Below are positions 16,801-24,329 of a DNA stretch of 64,000 bases, in pieces. The position numbers were made by a program, and so were the translations under genes. This stretch comes from Microbacterium pygmaeum. GTDB lineage: Bacteria; Actinomycetota; Actinomycetes; Actinomycetales; Microbacteriaceae. The stretch is from NCBI RefSeq assembly GCF_900100885.1, contig NZ_LT629692.1, positions 1,860,001 to 1,924,000 of the forward strand. Direction: 5' to 3'. Each line of letters begins with the position of its first letter. The stretch's first letter is position 1. A model generated the notes under the pieces. It made no database searches. It saw only the letters and a list, made by a program, of their open reading frames with translations, and had not been told where the DNA came from.

Positions 16801-17510
16801 CCGCCGTCGAAGCGGCCTTCGCGGGTCGCTCCGACGTCGCCGACTTCGTCTCGCGCGACACCGCCGAGCCGCTGTCGGTCCTGACGCTCGAGGAGTCGGT
16901 GGCGGAGAGCCGCGACCGCGTGATCTTCTCGCTCGGGTTCGGGCTCACCAAGCACGGTCGGGTCCTCAGCGACTTCGGCGACCTGTCCACCCCCGACGGC
17001 GAGCGGCTGCTGACCGTCGGCATGACGCGCGCCCGTCGGTCGATGGTGATCGTGTCGTCGATCCGTCCGTCGGCATTCGACGATGGACGCCTCGAGTACG
17101 GCGCGGCGACCCTGATGAGCATCCTCGGCGGGATCGCGGCGCGCTCACGCGACGCACGCCTGGAAGACCTGGCCGACCCGCTCACCCTCGCGCTGGCGCG
17201 CGAGCTGCGCCGGCTCGGCGTCTCGGTCGACGTCCACTATCGCGGACTCCTTCCCCTGGTCGCGCAGTACGACGGGCGGGCGGTCGTCGCCGAGAGCGAT
17301 CCGGAGACGATCGGAGAGTCGCTGCGGGAGTCGCTGCGCCTGCGCCCGCAGATCCTCCGTCGCCTCGGGTGGCACTACGTGCGCGTGCACTCCTTCGACC
17401 TGTACAGCGACCCGGCGGGGGTCGCCGCGCGCATCGCCGCGATGCTCGGCGTTCCGGCCGAGGCGCCCGCCGCCGATACCGATACGCAGCCGATCGATGT
17501 CATCGAATGA
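13830..17510 (+). CDS. Giant SF1-like helicase with degenerate ATPase motifs
   Basis: A 1226-residue protein related to DUF4011-type superfamily I helicases. I chose the GTG at 13830 because GAAGAGGA lies just upstream; the frame is open to 13650. Residues ~20-280 form an N-terminal domain, ~290-330 the first helicase motif, ~450-780 a long helical insertion, and ~815-1130 the remaining motifs. The motifs are damaged: Walker A reads LPGTGGTQT (297-305), so Gly302 replaces the ATP-binding Lys; Walker B reads IIADAAA, with no Glu (D824-A825). The GDPxxQ motif (FGDPVTQKP), the SYR motif and the GMTRARR motif VI are present. The C-terminal ~80 residues resemble a restriction-endonuclease-like domain (VHYRGLLPLVAQYDGRAVVAES, then LRRLGWHYVRVHSFDL). 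It is probably a DNA-binding pseudo-helicase. Confidence 0.78.
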   Translation: MSTASVTPSDLGLSEPGVTVTHVAQPERDRLRAQAAELGGRSTLLHFQDATDAGIEITNAHPGSLPQFITGRSTLLSNLFRDEVAVRNARLAAERITAKNVELRTARGIETVHLAVGLASWSVGGLHCTAPVLLRPLGIRRHHSDFELKLHGTFSVNPEFVRAARTHFGIDLDGAALASLAYEGGVFKPQPVIDHIRALAASIESFTVHPRLIVSTFADVGAAMMRDAGNLDHPVLNALAGHHDDREALTVRREVAALPGPDERAPASDTLLLDADAEQERVLGRIRSGQSLAVHTLPGTGGTQTVINAVGALVRDGKRVLVVSARRSTLEGIRHRLAGIGLPGFAVSPRHLQRDLVRSIVRNEKAEQPKVGDIDDALVRLRGVLRDYRSSVTAQHPTLGVSVLDVLRRLADLAALTPAPTATTRFDLRVLESLASARSDAAASLAAAARLGEFRFGPDDSPWYGVSFATTTEARAAHTLAGKLHRHDVPSLLERGYELIAQTRMRPFHTISELGVYLRLLQGIRDSLDRFSPTVFERPLGELIQAHGPRRDSPDMNGTQRRRLKKLSREYVRPGVHIADMHEALVRVQHQRTAWQRFVDSGVIPAVPIGLADVHVAWQRVDAELSELDAIVGLGEADRLATLPMARLVRTLAALAADSEVFDNLVERATLRTKLASLGLEPLLTELSVRHVPEAVVGDELEYAWWQSTLEHLLRTDRALLGANTAVVDRLERDFRLVDEAHAAASGPLLAAQLATQWRIGIVDEPREAAALKGALKQGGASAADLTAVAPKLLRGLAPLWLSSPYDVPQIPDEPAFDVVIIADAAALCVAEAAPALRRARQVVVFGDPVTQKPTPFRISSGHVADEDPFEVPFDSASVFEQLAELVPVETLTRSYRAGGEDLAELVNGAFYGGEIVSLPWAGSYLGRGSLSVDYVEGGTGAPDPVTGAVESPDAEVNRVVTLVVEHAVNRGTESLMVVTASTRHAERIRAAVEAAFAGRSDVADFVSRDTAEPLSVLTLEESVAESRDRVIFSLGFGLTKHGRVLSDFGDLSTPDGERLLTVGMTRARRSMVIVSSIRPSAFDDGRLEYGAATLMSILGGIAARSRDARLEDLADPLTLALARELRRLGVSVDVHYRGLLPLVAQYDGRAVVAESDPETIGESLRESLRLRPQILRRLGWHYVRVHSFDLYSDPAGVAARIAAMLGVPAEAPAADTDTQPIDVIE

Positions 17511-17697
17511 GCGTCAGCGGATAGAGAAGGTGCCCGGCGCCCGCCGCGCCAAGCTCACTCCCGCACCGGGATCCACCGGCGAACCGGTGCCCGCCGACGA
17601 CGAGGGCGATGGCGCCGCGCCGCCCGAGGGCGGCGCGGGCGCGGCGTCGGGTCCGAACGACCAGCGCCTGCGGCAGGACGTCCCGCCGCACTACTGA
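17497..17697 (+). CDS. Small conserved hypothetical protein
   Basis: A 66-residue hydrophilic protein, mostly disordered (Pro/Gly/Asp-rich middle), ending NDQRLRQDVPPHY. The short, defined C-terminal motif after a low-complexity stretch is the kind of ending seen in conserved small actinobacterial proteins. Its ATG lies 14 bases inside the helicase gene and it is in another frame, so it is translationally coupled to the giant helicase-like protein. The role is unknown. It may be a partner of that protein. Confidence 0.6.
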   Translation: MSSNERQRIEKVPGARRAKLTPAPGSTGEPVPADDEGDGAAPPEGGAGAASGPNDQRLRQDVPPHY

Positions 17698-17708
17698 GTG
17701 AGGCCGGC

Positions 17709-18122
17709 TCAGGCCTTCGGCTGCGCGCCCAGCAGGTCGCGGATCTGGATCAGCAACTCCTGCTCGGTGGGCAGATCGGATGCCTCTTCCTCCGAGACCC
17801 CTGCCTTGGCGGCGGCCCGCTCCTTGAAGCGGTTCATGGGGTAGACGAAGACGAAGTAGACGATCACCGCGACGGCGAGGAAGTTGATGACCGCGCCGAT
17901 GATGGCGCCGATCGGGAAGAAGACCTCGTTGCCGGTGAGGCCCATGACCGTCGGGCCGAGCGTGTCGAGGCTGTCGGCCTGGAAGATCAGCGCGATCAGG
18001 GGATTGATGATGCCGGCGACGATCGAGTTCACGATCGCGGTGAACGCCGCGCCGATGACGACGGCGACCGCGAGATCGATCACGTTGCCGCGGGTGATGA
18101 ATTCCTTGAAGCCCTGAATCAT
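17709..18122 (-). CDS. mscL: Large-conductance mechanosensitive channel MscL
   Basis: A 137-residue homopentameric emergency release valve in the cytoplasmic membrane. The N-terminal amphipathic helix and TM1 read MIQGFKEFITRGNVIDLAVAVVIGAAF, the family signature. TM2 is at about residues 70-92. The C-terminal cytoplasmic helix bundle ends with QELLIQIRDLL. The ATG at 18122 was chosen because the family always begins with the MxxGFKEF segment; the frame remains open further upstream but that part is not conserved. Confidence 0.95.
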   Translation of the reverse strand: MIQGFKEFITRGNVIDLAVAVVIGAAFTAIVNSIVAGIINPLIALIFQADSLDTLGPTVMGLTGNEVFFPIGAIIGAVINFLAVAVIVYFVFVYPMNRFKERAAAKAGVSEEEASDLPTEQELLIQIRDLLGAQPKA

Positions 18123-18156
18123 GTGCTGCTCCGCTCCTGTGTCCGGCGTGCGCCGA

Positions 18157-18486
18157 TCATGAACCGGTCGAGGCGGGTGATGCCTTCGACTCCGACTTCG
18201 ATGATGTCGAAGTTGCGGAGGACCCGCCACCCGAGCTGCTGCCACCGCCGTCGGAGGAGGTGGACGATGACGAGCCGCTGGCGGAGGAACCGGCGCTCTT
18301 CTTGTCGGCGGCGCGCGAATCGGTGCGGTAGAAGCCGGATCCGTTGAAGGTCACACCGATCGAGCCGTACTCCTTGCGCAGCTCACCGCCGCACTCCGGG
18401 CATTCGGTGAGCGTCGGGTCGGCGAAGGACTGGACGGCGTCGAAGCGGTGACCGCACGACTTGCAGGCATAGGCGTAGGTGGGCAT
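18157..18486 (-). CDS. FmdB/zinc ribbon regulatory protein
   Basis: A 109-residue protein with the FmdB-type putative regulatory zinc ribbon in the first 55 residues: MPTYAYACKSCGHRFD, with C8, C11, C29 and C32 as metal ligands, then GSGFYRTDSR. The rest (residues ~60-109) is a low-complexity Ser/Gly tail. The family is found next to mscL and 5-formyl-THF cyclo-ligase in many actinobacteria, as here. The exact role is unknown. Confidence 0.88.
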   Translation of the reverse strand: MPTYAYACKSCGHRFDAVQSFADPTLTECPECGGELRKEYGSIGVTFNGSGFYRTDSRAADKKSAGSSASGSSSSTSSDGGGSSSGGGSSATSTSSKSESKASPASTGS

Positions 18487-18501
18487 CTGTTCTTTCGGCG
18501 A

Positions 18502-19098
18502 TCAGCGCCGGGTGGGCGCGAGGACGAGGGTCTGAGTCGGTGTCACGACGCCGGTGACCGGCTGGTCGTGGACGTCGCGGGGGACCTCATCGAGGATCTC
18601 GGAGTCGAAGACGACCGCGTACACCGGCGGGCATCCCTCCATGGATCCGATGGTCTTGTCGAAGAAGCCGCGGCCCCAGCCCATGCGCATACCGCTGCGG
18701 TCGACAGCTGCGGCCGGGATGACGAGCAGGTCGACGTCGTTGACGGCGATCGGTCCGAGGACCTCGCCGACCGGCTCCGGCAGGCCGAACAGCCCCTCCG
18801 TGATGTCGAGATCCTGCGTGGCGACCGACCAGTCCAGCAGGCCGTCGTTGCGCGTGATCGGAAGCAGGACACGGATGCCGCGCCGCACGGCGCCTTCGAC
18901 GAAGTCGCGGGTCCCGGGCTCGGTGGTGGTGGAGAGGAAGCACGACATCGATCGCACTCCGAGCCGCTCCACGAGATCGTCGAGCTGTGCGGTGAGACCT
19001 CGGGCCGCGGCATCCCGAGCCGCATCCGACAGCAGCTGACGCCGCTCGCGCAGCTCCGCGCGCAGGGCGCGCTTGCTGTCTGCGATGGCGTCTGACAT
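18502..19098 (-). CDS. 5-formyltetrahydrofolate cyclo-ligase
   Basis: A 198-residue enzyme that converts 5-formyl-THF to 5,10-methenyl-THF with ATP. The N-terminal K8-RALRAELRERR helix provides the phosphate-binding region. The C-terminal signature GMRMGWGRGFFDKTI (GxGxGxYD-type) is clear. The reaction salvages folinate. A TAGAAT hexamer lies six bases before the ATG and there is no ribosome site, so it is probably leaderless. It is divergent from galU. Confidence 0.93.
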   Translation of the reverse strand: MSDAIADSKRALRAELRERRQLLSDAARDAAARGLTAQLDDLVERLGVRSMSCFLSTTTEPGTRDFVEGAVRRGIRVLLPITRNDGLLDWSVATQDLDITEGLFGLPEPVGEVLGPIAVNDVDLLVIPAAAVDRSGMRMGWGRGFFDKTIGSMEGCPPVYAVVFDSEILDEVPRDVHDQPVTGVVTPTQTLVLAPTRR

Positions 19099-19104
19099 GC
19101 GTCG

Positions 19105-19110
19105 ATTCTA
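19105..19110 (-). promoter_or_regulatory. Probable -10 box for a leaderless transcript (cyclo-ligase gene)
   Basis: TAGAAT on the minus strand, six bases before the ATG at 19098. Confidence 0.55.
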
Positions 19111-19145
19111 GGCGGCTCACGGCAGGGCGCTCCCCGCGCGCTGGA

Positions 19146-19151
19146 TAGAGT
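19146..19151 (+). promoter_or_regulatory. Probable -10 box for a leaderless transcript (galU)
   Basis: TAGAGT ends six bases before the ATG at 19158. No ribosome site intervenes. It is divergent from the cyclo-ligase promoter 36 bases away. Confidence 0.55.
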
Positions 19152-19157
19152 GTGCGC

Positions 19158-20045
<888 letters not shown>

Positions 20046-20069
20046 CGCTGCCCGATCGAGGGGGGTCCG

Positions 20070-20699
20070 GTGGATCTGAGCACTCCTCGTTCGTACGGTG
20101 CGGTCTCGATCCGTCTCGTGCGTCCCAGGGACGCTCGGGGTCTCCAGAACGAACTGCTCTCGAACCGTTCATGGCTGCGCCCGTGGGAGGCCACGAGCCC
20201 CGACGGTCCGGTCTCGTTCGACATGCGCCAGGGCGTGCGACGTCTGCTGCAGCAGTATCGCGACGGTGCAGGCATCCCGTTCGTCATGGAGCAGGACGGC
20301 GAACTGACCGGCCAGCTGAACGTCTGGGGTGTCGCGCGTGGGTCGCTGGCTTCGGCGACGATCGGCTACTGGGTGAGCGAACGCTTCGCCGGGCGGGGGA
20401 TCACGACCACCGCGGTCGCGATGGCGACCGACGTGTGGTTCCTCGAGATGCACATGCACCGGATGGAGATCTGCATCCGCCCGGAGAACCGCTCGAGCCT
20501 GCGTGTCGTGGAGAAGCTGGGCTTCCGCTACGAGGGGCTGCGCCGCCGCTTCATCCACATCAACGGCGACTGGCGCGACCACTACGCATTCGCGTTGACG
20601 CGGGAGGACGTGCCCGAAGGGGTGCTGCAGCGGTGGGTGCAGGGACGCGCACCGCAGGATGCCGCGAACGTCCCTCCCGCGGATCGTCTGCACGCCTGA
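20070..20699 (+). CDS. GNAT family N-acetyltransferase (RimJ/RimL type)
   Basis: A 209-residue acetyltransferase of the RimJ/RimL group, which acetylates N-terminal amino groups of proteins or small amines using acetyl-CoA. It has the characteristic IGYWVSERFAGRGITTTAVAM acetyl-CoA loop (R/QxxGxG/A as RFAGRGI), then IRPENRSSLRVVEKLGFRYEG. It starts with GTG, with GAGGGGGG about seven bases upstream. It follows galU by 24 bases and may be co-transcribed. The specific target is not known. Confidence 0.88.
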   Translation: MDLSTPRSYGAVSIRLVRPRDARGLQNELLSNRSWLRPWEATSPDGPVSFDMRQGVRRLLQQYRDGAGIPFVMEQDGELTGQLNVWGVARGSLASATIGYWVSERFAGRGITTTAVAMATDVWFLEMHMHRMEICIRPENRSSLRVVEKLGFRYEGLRRRFIHINGDWRDHYAFALTREDVPEGVLQRWVQGRAPQDAANVPPADRLHA

Positions 20700-20742
20700 G
20701 ACGACACGCGACAGGATGCCGGGGCTCTGCCGTCTCGTCACC

Positions 20743-20748
20743 TACCGT
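20743..20748 (+). promoter_or_regulatory. Probable -10 box for a leaderless transcript (20756 gene)
   Basis: TACCGT, then seven bases, then the ATG at 20756. Confidence 0.5.
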
Positions 20749-20755
20749 GGACCCC

Positions 20756-21637
20756 ATGGGCGGGCAGGTACTGGGCGGGGGCGTGATCGTGCTCGTCGCT
20801 GTGCTCCTGTGGATGGTCTACCTGCTGCCGACCTGGCACAGCCGCCGGCAGTACGACGCCGCCGAGCGGAACGCGGTACGGCTCAATCAGGCCCTGCGGG
20901 TGCTGGCCGAGACGAGCGAGACACCGCAGGAGGTCCGCCTCGAGCTGAACGCCCGCACCGCGTTGGCGCAGCAGAAACTCGCCCGGCAGGCAGTGGCCGA
21001 ACGTGAGCAGGCCGCGCTGGAGGGTGCACGGGCCGACCTCGAGCGCGCCCGTGATGAGCGTGAGGCCGCCCGTACGACGCCGGCCGCCCGTCAGGCGCGT
21101 GCCCGTCGTCGCACCAGACTCATGCTGACCGTCGTGGCTGTGGCGGGTGTCGCGCTCGCAGGCTGGGGCGGCTGGCAGGTCGTGGCCACCGGATCGCAGC
21201 TGGTGCTCTGGACCGGCGTGGGTGTGGCCGCCGCGGGTGCGCTGCTGCTGCACCGCATGCGCCGTGTGGGCGCCAGGGCTGTCACCCGCACGATGAGCGT
21301 CCCCGCCGTGCCGGCGGTCGCCTCACGTGTTCAGGACGTCGCGCTGGCGACCGATCGCAGGGGGTGGGCTCCTCGGGAGCTGCCGCGTCCCTTGACCGCT
21401 TCGGCCGGGTCGCGGGCCTCCGCCGTGCTGGATGCCGAAGAGGCCCGCGACGCCCTGCGCGCCGCCGCGCTGGAGGAGTCGATGCGCCAGCGGGCTGCTG
21501 AACTGCAGCCCCCGTCGATCGAGACGGCGAGAGAGCGCCGCGCGCCGGAGCCCGCCTTCGCGCGGACGGGCACCGTGGACGACGCCGAGATCGAAGCGCA
21601 CGTTCGCGAGCTGCTGCGCGCCAGAGCTGCCGGCTGA
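20756..21637 (+). CDS. Membrane protein with long cytoplasmic coiled coil
   Basis: A 293-residue protein I do not recognise. One N-terminal transmembrane helix (about residues 6-24) is followed by a charged helical stretch (about 28-115) rich in Glu, Arg and Ala that should form a coiled coil. Two more transmembrane helices lie at about 122-140 and 147-165, and then comes a ~125-residue cytoplasmic tail with a helical end. The start is the ATG at 20756, supported by the -10 hexamer. It may be an envelope scaffold. It is convergent with the CodA-like gene, seven bases apart. Confidence 0.7.
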   Translation: MGGQVLGGGVIVLVAVLLWMVYLLPTWHSRRQYDAAERNAVRLNQALRVLAETSETPQEVRLELNARTALAQQKLARQAVAEREQAALEGARADLERARDEREAARTTPAARQARARRRTRLMLTVVAVAGVALAGWGGWQVVATGSQLVLWTGVGVAAAGALLLHRMRRVGARAVTRTMSVPAVPAVASRVQDVALATDRRGWAPRELPRPLTASAGSRASAVLDAEEARDALRAAALEESMRQRAAELQPPSIETARERRAPEPAFARTGTVDDAEIEAHVRELLRARAAG

Positions 21638-21644
21638 TCCCCGT

Positions 21645-22829
21645 TCAGCGCTGGAAGAGCACCCGACCGGCGCCGAGGACGAGTTCGCGCTGAGGAGTGC
21701 GCACCAGCGCATCCATCGGGTTCTCGGCGTCCACCAGGACGATATCGGCCCGATCGCCCACCGCGAGGTCGTTCGTTCCGAGGCCGGCGAAGCGTCCGGC
21801 GCTGCTCGTTGCCAGCTCCATCACCCGCAGCAGGTCTTCGTCGCGGACGAGGCTCGACGCCCGGGCGTACTGCCACGCGATGCCCAACAGGTCTCCGGTG
21901 CCGTAAGGGCTCCAAAGGTCGCGGATCCCGTCCGTCCCCAACCCGAGTCGCACTTCCGCCTCGTCGAGCTCATGCAGTGGCAGCTGTGGCAACCGCAACG
22001 GTGCGACGCTGGTCATCGTGATGTCGAGGTCGCCCATCGCCTGCAGCAGGTCGCGCCGCCGCGACGCGTCGACCTGCGCGAGCGCGAACCCGTGCGCGAC
22101 GTTCACCTTGCCACGCAGCCCGAGCGCCTGCGTCCGGTCGATGATCAGGTCGAACTGGAACGCACCGAGTTCGGCGGGATCGTGCAGATGGATGTCGATG
22201 CCGACGCCGTAGTCATCCGCGATCGCGAACAGGGCGTCGAGCTGCCCGACCGGATCGCGGTCGATGCTCGCCGGGTCGAGGCCCCCGATGTGCTCGACGC
22301 CGGATCGGGCGGCATCCCACAACAGGTCCACGACCCCCGGCCGGCGCAGGACGCCGTCCTGCGGGAACGCGACGATCTCGACCGTGATCGCGCCGCCGTA
22401 CGCGGCGACAGCCTCGCGGACGACCTCGATGCCGCGCAGGCCAAGGCCGAGGTCGACATCGACGTGCGTGCGGATCGCCGTCGTGCCGTGGCGCACCAGT
22501 TCGCCCAGCACGGCGGCGGTGATCTCGAGTCCCGGGATCCCCAGTTCATCGCGCCGCGCGCGTTCGTGGCGGATGCGGCCGTCCGTGCCGCCCTCTCCGC
22601 CGTAGGACTGCCAGGGCAGACCCCACCACGACTTGTCGACGTGCGCGTGGGCGTTCACCAGGCCGGGGAGGGCGAGGAGACCCTGCCCGTCGGTCGCTTC
22701 CGCGCCGGGATCAGCGGGCGGCTCCAGTGCGGTGATCACGCCGTCGGCGATGCGGATGTCGACGGCCGCACCGCCCCAAGGACGCACATTCTGCAGGAGG
22801 GATACACGCTCGAACGGCGGATGCGGCAT
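21645..22829 (-). CDS. Amidohydrolase family protein, cytosine-deaminase-like
   Basis: A 394-residue metal-dependent hydrolase of the CodA/atrazine-hydrolase-like amidohydrolase group. Metal-ligand motifs are in order: NAHAHVDKSWWG (first HxH), IDIHLHD, VAHGFAL and GLGTDGIRDLWSPYG (the Asp). The 'DK' after the HxH motif and the DLWSPYG ending are typical of cytosine deaminase-type enzymes acting on cyclic amidines. I chose the ATG at 22829 because the residues upstream are not conserved-looking. CAGGAT lies six bases before it. The substrate may be cytosine, isoguanine or a related heterocycle. Confidence 0.85.
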   Translation of the reverse strand: MPHPPFERVSLLQNVRPWGGAAVDIRIADGVITALEPPADPGAEATDGQGLLALPGLVNAHAHVDKSWWGLPWQSYGGEGGTDGRIRHERARRDELGIPGLEITAAVLGELVRHGTTAIRTHVDVDLGLGLRGIEVVREAVAAYGGAITVEIVAFPQDGVLRRPGVVDLLWDAARSGVEHIGGLDPASIDRDPVGQLDALFAIADDYGVGIDIHLHDPAELGAFQFDLIIDRTQALGLRGKVNVAHGFALAQVDASRRRDLLQAMGDLDITMTSVAPLRLPQLPLHELDEAEVRLGLGTDGIRDLWSPYGTGDLLGIAWQYARASSLVRDEDLLRVMELATSSAGRFAGLGTNDLAVGDRADIVLVDAENPMDALVRTPQRELVLGAGRVLFQR

Positions 22830-22835
22830 CCACCC

Positions 22836-22841
22836 ATCCTG
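22836..22841 (-). promoter_or_regulatory. Probable -10 box for a leaderless transcript (CodA-like gene)
   Basis: CAGGAT on the minus strand, six bases before the ATG at 22829. Confidence 0.4.
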
Positions 22842-22889
22842 GCCCGCTCGCGGGCCTCGCGCACGCACGGGCGGCCGCGATCAGCGTGA

Positions 22890-22895
22890 TAACCT
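22890..22895 (+). promoter_or_regulatory. Probable -10 box of the tRNA-Ala gene
   Basis: TAACCT (overlapping the AT-rich word ATAACCTAT) lies 13 bases before the mature tRNA 5' end. Confidence 0.45.
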
Positions 22896-22908
22896 ATCGG
22901 AGGTTCAC

Positions 22909-22981
22909 GGGCCTGTGGCGCAGCTGGTAGCGCACCTCGTTCGCATCGAGGGGGTCAGGGGTTCGAGTCCCCTCAGGTCCA
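22909..22981 (+). tRNA. tRNA-Ala (anticodon CGC)
   Basis: A 73-base tRNA with a full cloverleaf: 7-bp acceptor stem (GGGCCTG with CAGGTCC), D stem GCGC/GCGC, anticodon stem CCTCG/CGAGG with loop TTCGCAT giving anticodon CGC, five-base variable loop, and T stem AGGGG/CCCCT with loop TTCGAGT. The acceptor stem has the G3:U70 pair, the identity mark of alanine tRNA. CCA is not fully encoded (the sequence continues A then CGTT). Its 3' 12 bases begin a 16-bp sequence that is repeated at 24277, beyond the IS element. Confidence 0.97.
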
Positions 22982-22985
22982 CGTT
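22970..22985 (+). repeat. Left copy of a 16-bp direct repeat at the tRNA 3' end (attL-like)
   Basis: CCCTCAGGTCCACGTT covers the last 12 bases of the tRNA-Ala gene and four bases beyond it. An identical copy is at 24277-24292. The pair encloses the IS481 element. Confidence 0.8.
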
Positions 22986-22989
22986 GTGA

Positions 22990-23024
22990 TGTCTCGCGAC
23001 ATATGTCTCATATGTCGCGAGACA
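22990..23024. repeat. 16-bp inverted repeat at the IS left end
   Basis: TGTCTCGCGACATATG, a 3-base loop (TCT), then its exact complement. The transposase stop codon (23008-23010) lies inside, so the hairpin may end the transposase transcript and block read-through in from the tRNA. Confidence 0.7.
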
Positions 23025-24204
23025 TCTGTCGTTTCTGGGGCCATCGGCCGGCTGGTTTGAGGATGTTTCGCCAGTAGCCGCGGGCGGGGTCGATGGTGTG
23101 TTCGCTGAGGACTTCGCCGGTGTCGAGGTGGACGACGGTGACGGTGGTTTCGTCGGTGATCGCGAGGATGCGTTTTCCGGTGTGGTCGCGGCCGATTCCG
23201 AGGTGGTGCATGCGGCCGGCTCGGCGGATGCTGACGTGACCGTCGGTGTCGATGCGGTCGTAGCGGAGCCGGTAGCGGTCTGGGAGTCGTCCTGCTCCGG
23301 GGAGTGCTTTGGGCGTCGCCAGGTAGGCCTCTGAGGGGGTCTTGCGGTCCAGAGCACGGTGTGGGCGGTGCTCGTTGTATTCGATGCGGAGCCGGTCGAG
23401 TTGGGTTTGCAGCTCGAGGACCGTGGTGGCGGTGGGTTGCTGGGCGAGCCAGCGTTTCTGGGTTTGATGGAAGCGTTCGATCTTGCCTTGAGTTTGCGGG
23501 TGGTTCGGTTTGCCGTTCTTCTGTTTCACTCCGAGCACGGGCAGGAGGTGTTCGAAGGCGTTACGGCCGCCGCCGTGTCGGGCGGTGTAAACCCGGCCGT
23601 TGTCGGTCAGGGTCGAGGCGGGAACCCCGTATTCCTCAGTGGTGGTGAGGAATGTGGTGACGACGTCGTCCCCGGTGACGGGGGTGTGGACGGTGCAGGA
23701 GAGTAGCTTGCGGGAGTGATCATCGAGCCAGTTCAGGATCTCGACGTCGGTGCCGTCGGTGAGGCGCCAGTGAGTGAAGTCCGACTGCCAGGTCTCGTTG
23801 GGTTGGGCTGCTTCGAAGCGGATGTACGAGGAGCGGGGGCGTTTGCGGGGTTCCGGGGTTATGAGTCCGGCGCGGGTCAGGATGCGGTGGATCGTCGCCG
23901 GCGACGGGACGTGCAGGCCTTCACGCTCGAGGTGCCATCGGATCGTGACCGGTCCGGCATCCAATCCTCGAGCGGTGAGATCCGTGCGGAGTGCGACGAT
24001 TCGGTCGACGACTTCGCGCGGCGTGGATCTCGGATTGCTTCTCGGCCGCCGGGACTGAGGATCGACGGCGTCGAGACCGTGCTCGCGGTAGCGTGCGAGC
24101 AACCGGTGCAGCTGTCTCCGCGACAGCCCGTACTGCTCGGCCGCTTCGGTCACGGTGAGCTGCCCAGCGACGATCTTCAGGACCACAACCCGGTGCTTCG
24201 ACAT
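23008..24204 (-). CDS. IS481 family transposase
   Basis: A 398-residue DDE transposase, full length and intact. The N-terminal helix-turn-helix region (about 10-50: GQLTVTEAAEQYGLSRRQLHRLLARY) is followed by a second HTH-like part and the integrase core. The catalytic residues are D142 (SDFTHW), D201 (LTDNGR) and E243 (QGKIERFHQT), with the family's spacing. A C-terminal ~100-residue domain follows the core. No frameshift or premature stop is seen, so the element may still be active. Confidence 0.95.
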   Translation of the reverse strand: MSKHRVVVLKIVAGQLTVTEAAEQYGLSRRQLHRLLARYREHGLDAVDPQSRRPRSNPRSTPREVVDRIVALRTDLTARGLDAGPVTIRWHLEREGLHVPSPATIHRILTRAGLITPEPRKRPRSSYIRFEAAQPNETWQSDFTHWRLTDGTDVEILNWLDDHSRKLLSCTVHTPVTGDDVVTTFLTTTEEYGVPASTLTDNGRVYTARHGGGRNAFEHLLPVLGVKQKNGKPNHPQTQGKIERFHQTQKRWLAQQPTATTVLELQTQLDRLRIEYNEHRPHRALDRKTPSEAYLATPKALPGAGRLPDRYRLRYDRIDTDGHVSIRRAGRMHHLGIGRDHTGKRILAITDETTVTVVHLDTGEVLSEHTIDPARGYWRNILKPAGRWPQKRQMSRDI

Positions 24205-24276
24205 GCACCGAACTGTGACTCATGACCCGAGACACCAGCGTCGTATCACCTGGGACCTATGTCATGAACTCAGGCA

Positions 24277-24292
24277 CCCTCAGGTCCACGTT
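24277..24292 (+). repeat. Right copy of the 16-bp direct repeat (attR-like)
   Basis: CCCTCAGGTCCACGTT, identical to the tRNA 3'-end copy at 22970-22985. It runs straight into the palindromic terminator starting at 24295. This looks like the original downstream flank of the tRNA gene. Confidence 0.8.
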
Positions 24293-24294
24293 CT

Positions 24295-24328
24295 CGAGAA
24301 AACCCCCGCCGCGGCGGGGGTTTTCTCG
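24295..24328. terminator. Perfect palindromic bidirectional terminator
   Basis: Two 17-base arms, CGAGAAAACCCCCGCCG and its exact complement, with no loop bases. On the plus strand the hairpin ends in TTTTCTCG, and on the minus strand it is the same, so it works both ways. It would end the tRNA transcript in the ancestral order, and it now also serves the dehydrogenase gene that ends at 24330. Confidence 0.85.
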
Positions 24329-24329
24329 T

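Larger units (their letters stand above)
22990..24272 (-). mobile_element. IS481-family insertion sequence
   Basis: A single-ORF insertion sequence of about 1.28 kb. Candidate terminal inverted repeats are TGTCTCGCGACATATGTCTCA at the left (from 22990) and, on the opposite strand, TGAGTTCATGACATAGGTCC followed by CA at the right (from 24272); they share GACATA-x-GTC-x-CA. A second right-end candidate starts at 24234 (TGTCTCGGGTCATGAGTCAC), which matches the left end in 16 of 21 positions, so the right boundary is uncertain. No short target duplication directly abuts either choice. The whole is bracketed by the 16-bp repeats. Confidence 0.75.

Noticed and set aside
22990..24272. The 16-bp repeats as plain target duplications of the IS481
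   Set aside because: They lie four bases away from the proposed IS ends, coincide exactly with the tRNA 3' end, and lead into the tRNA's terminator, which fits a site-specific integration scar better. It is not excluded.
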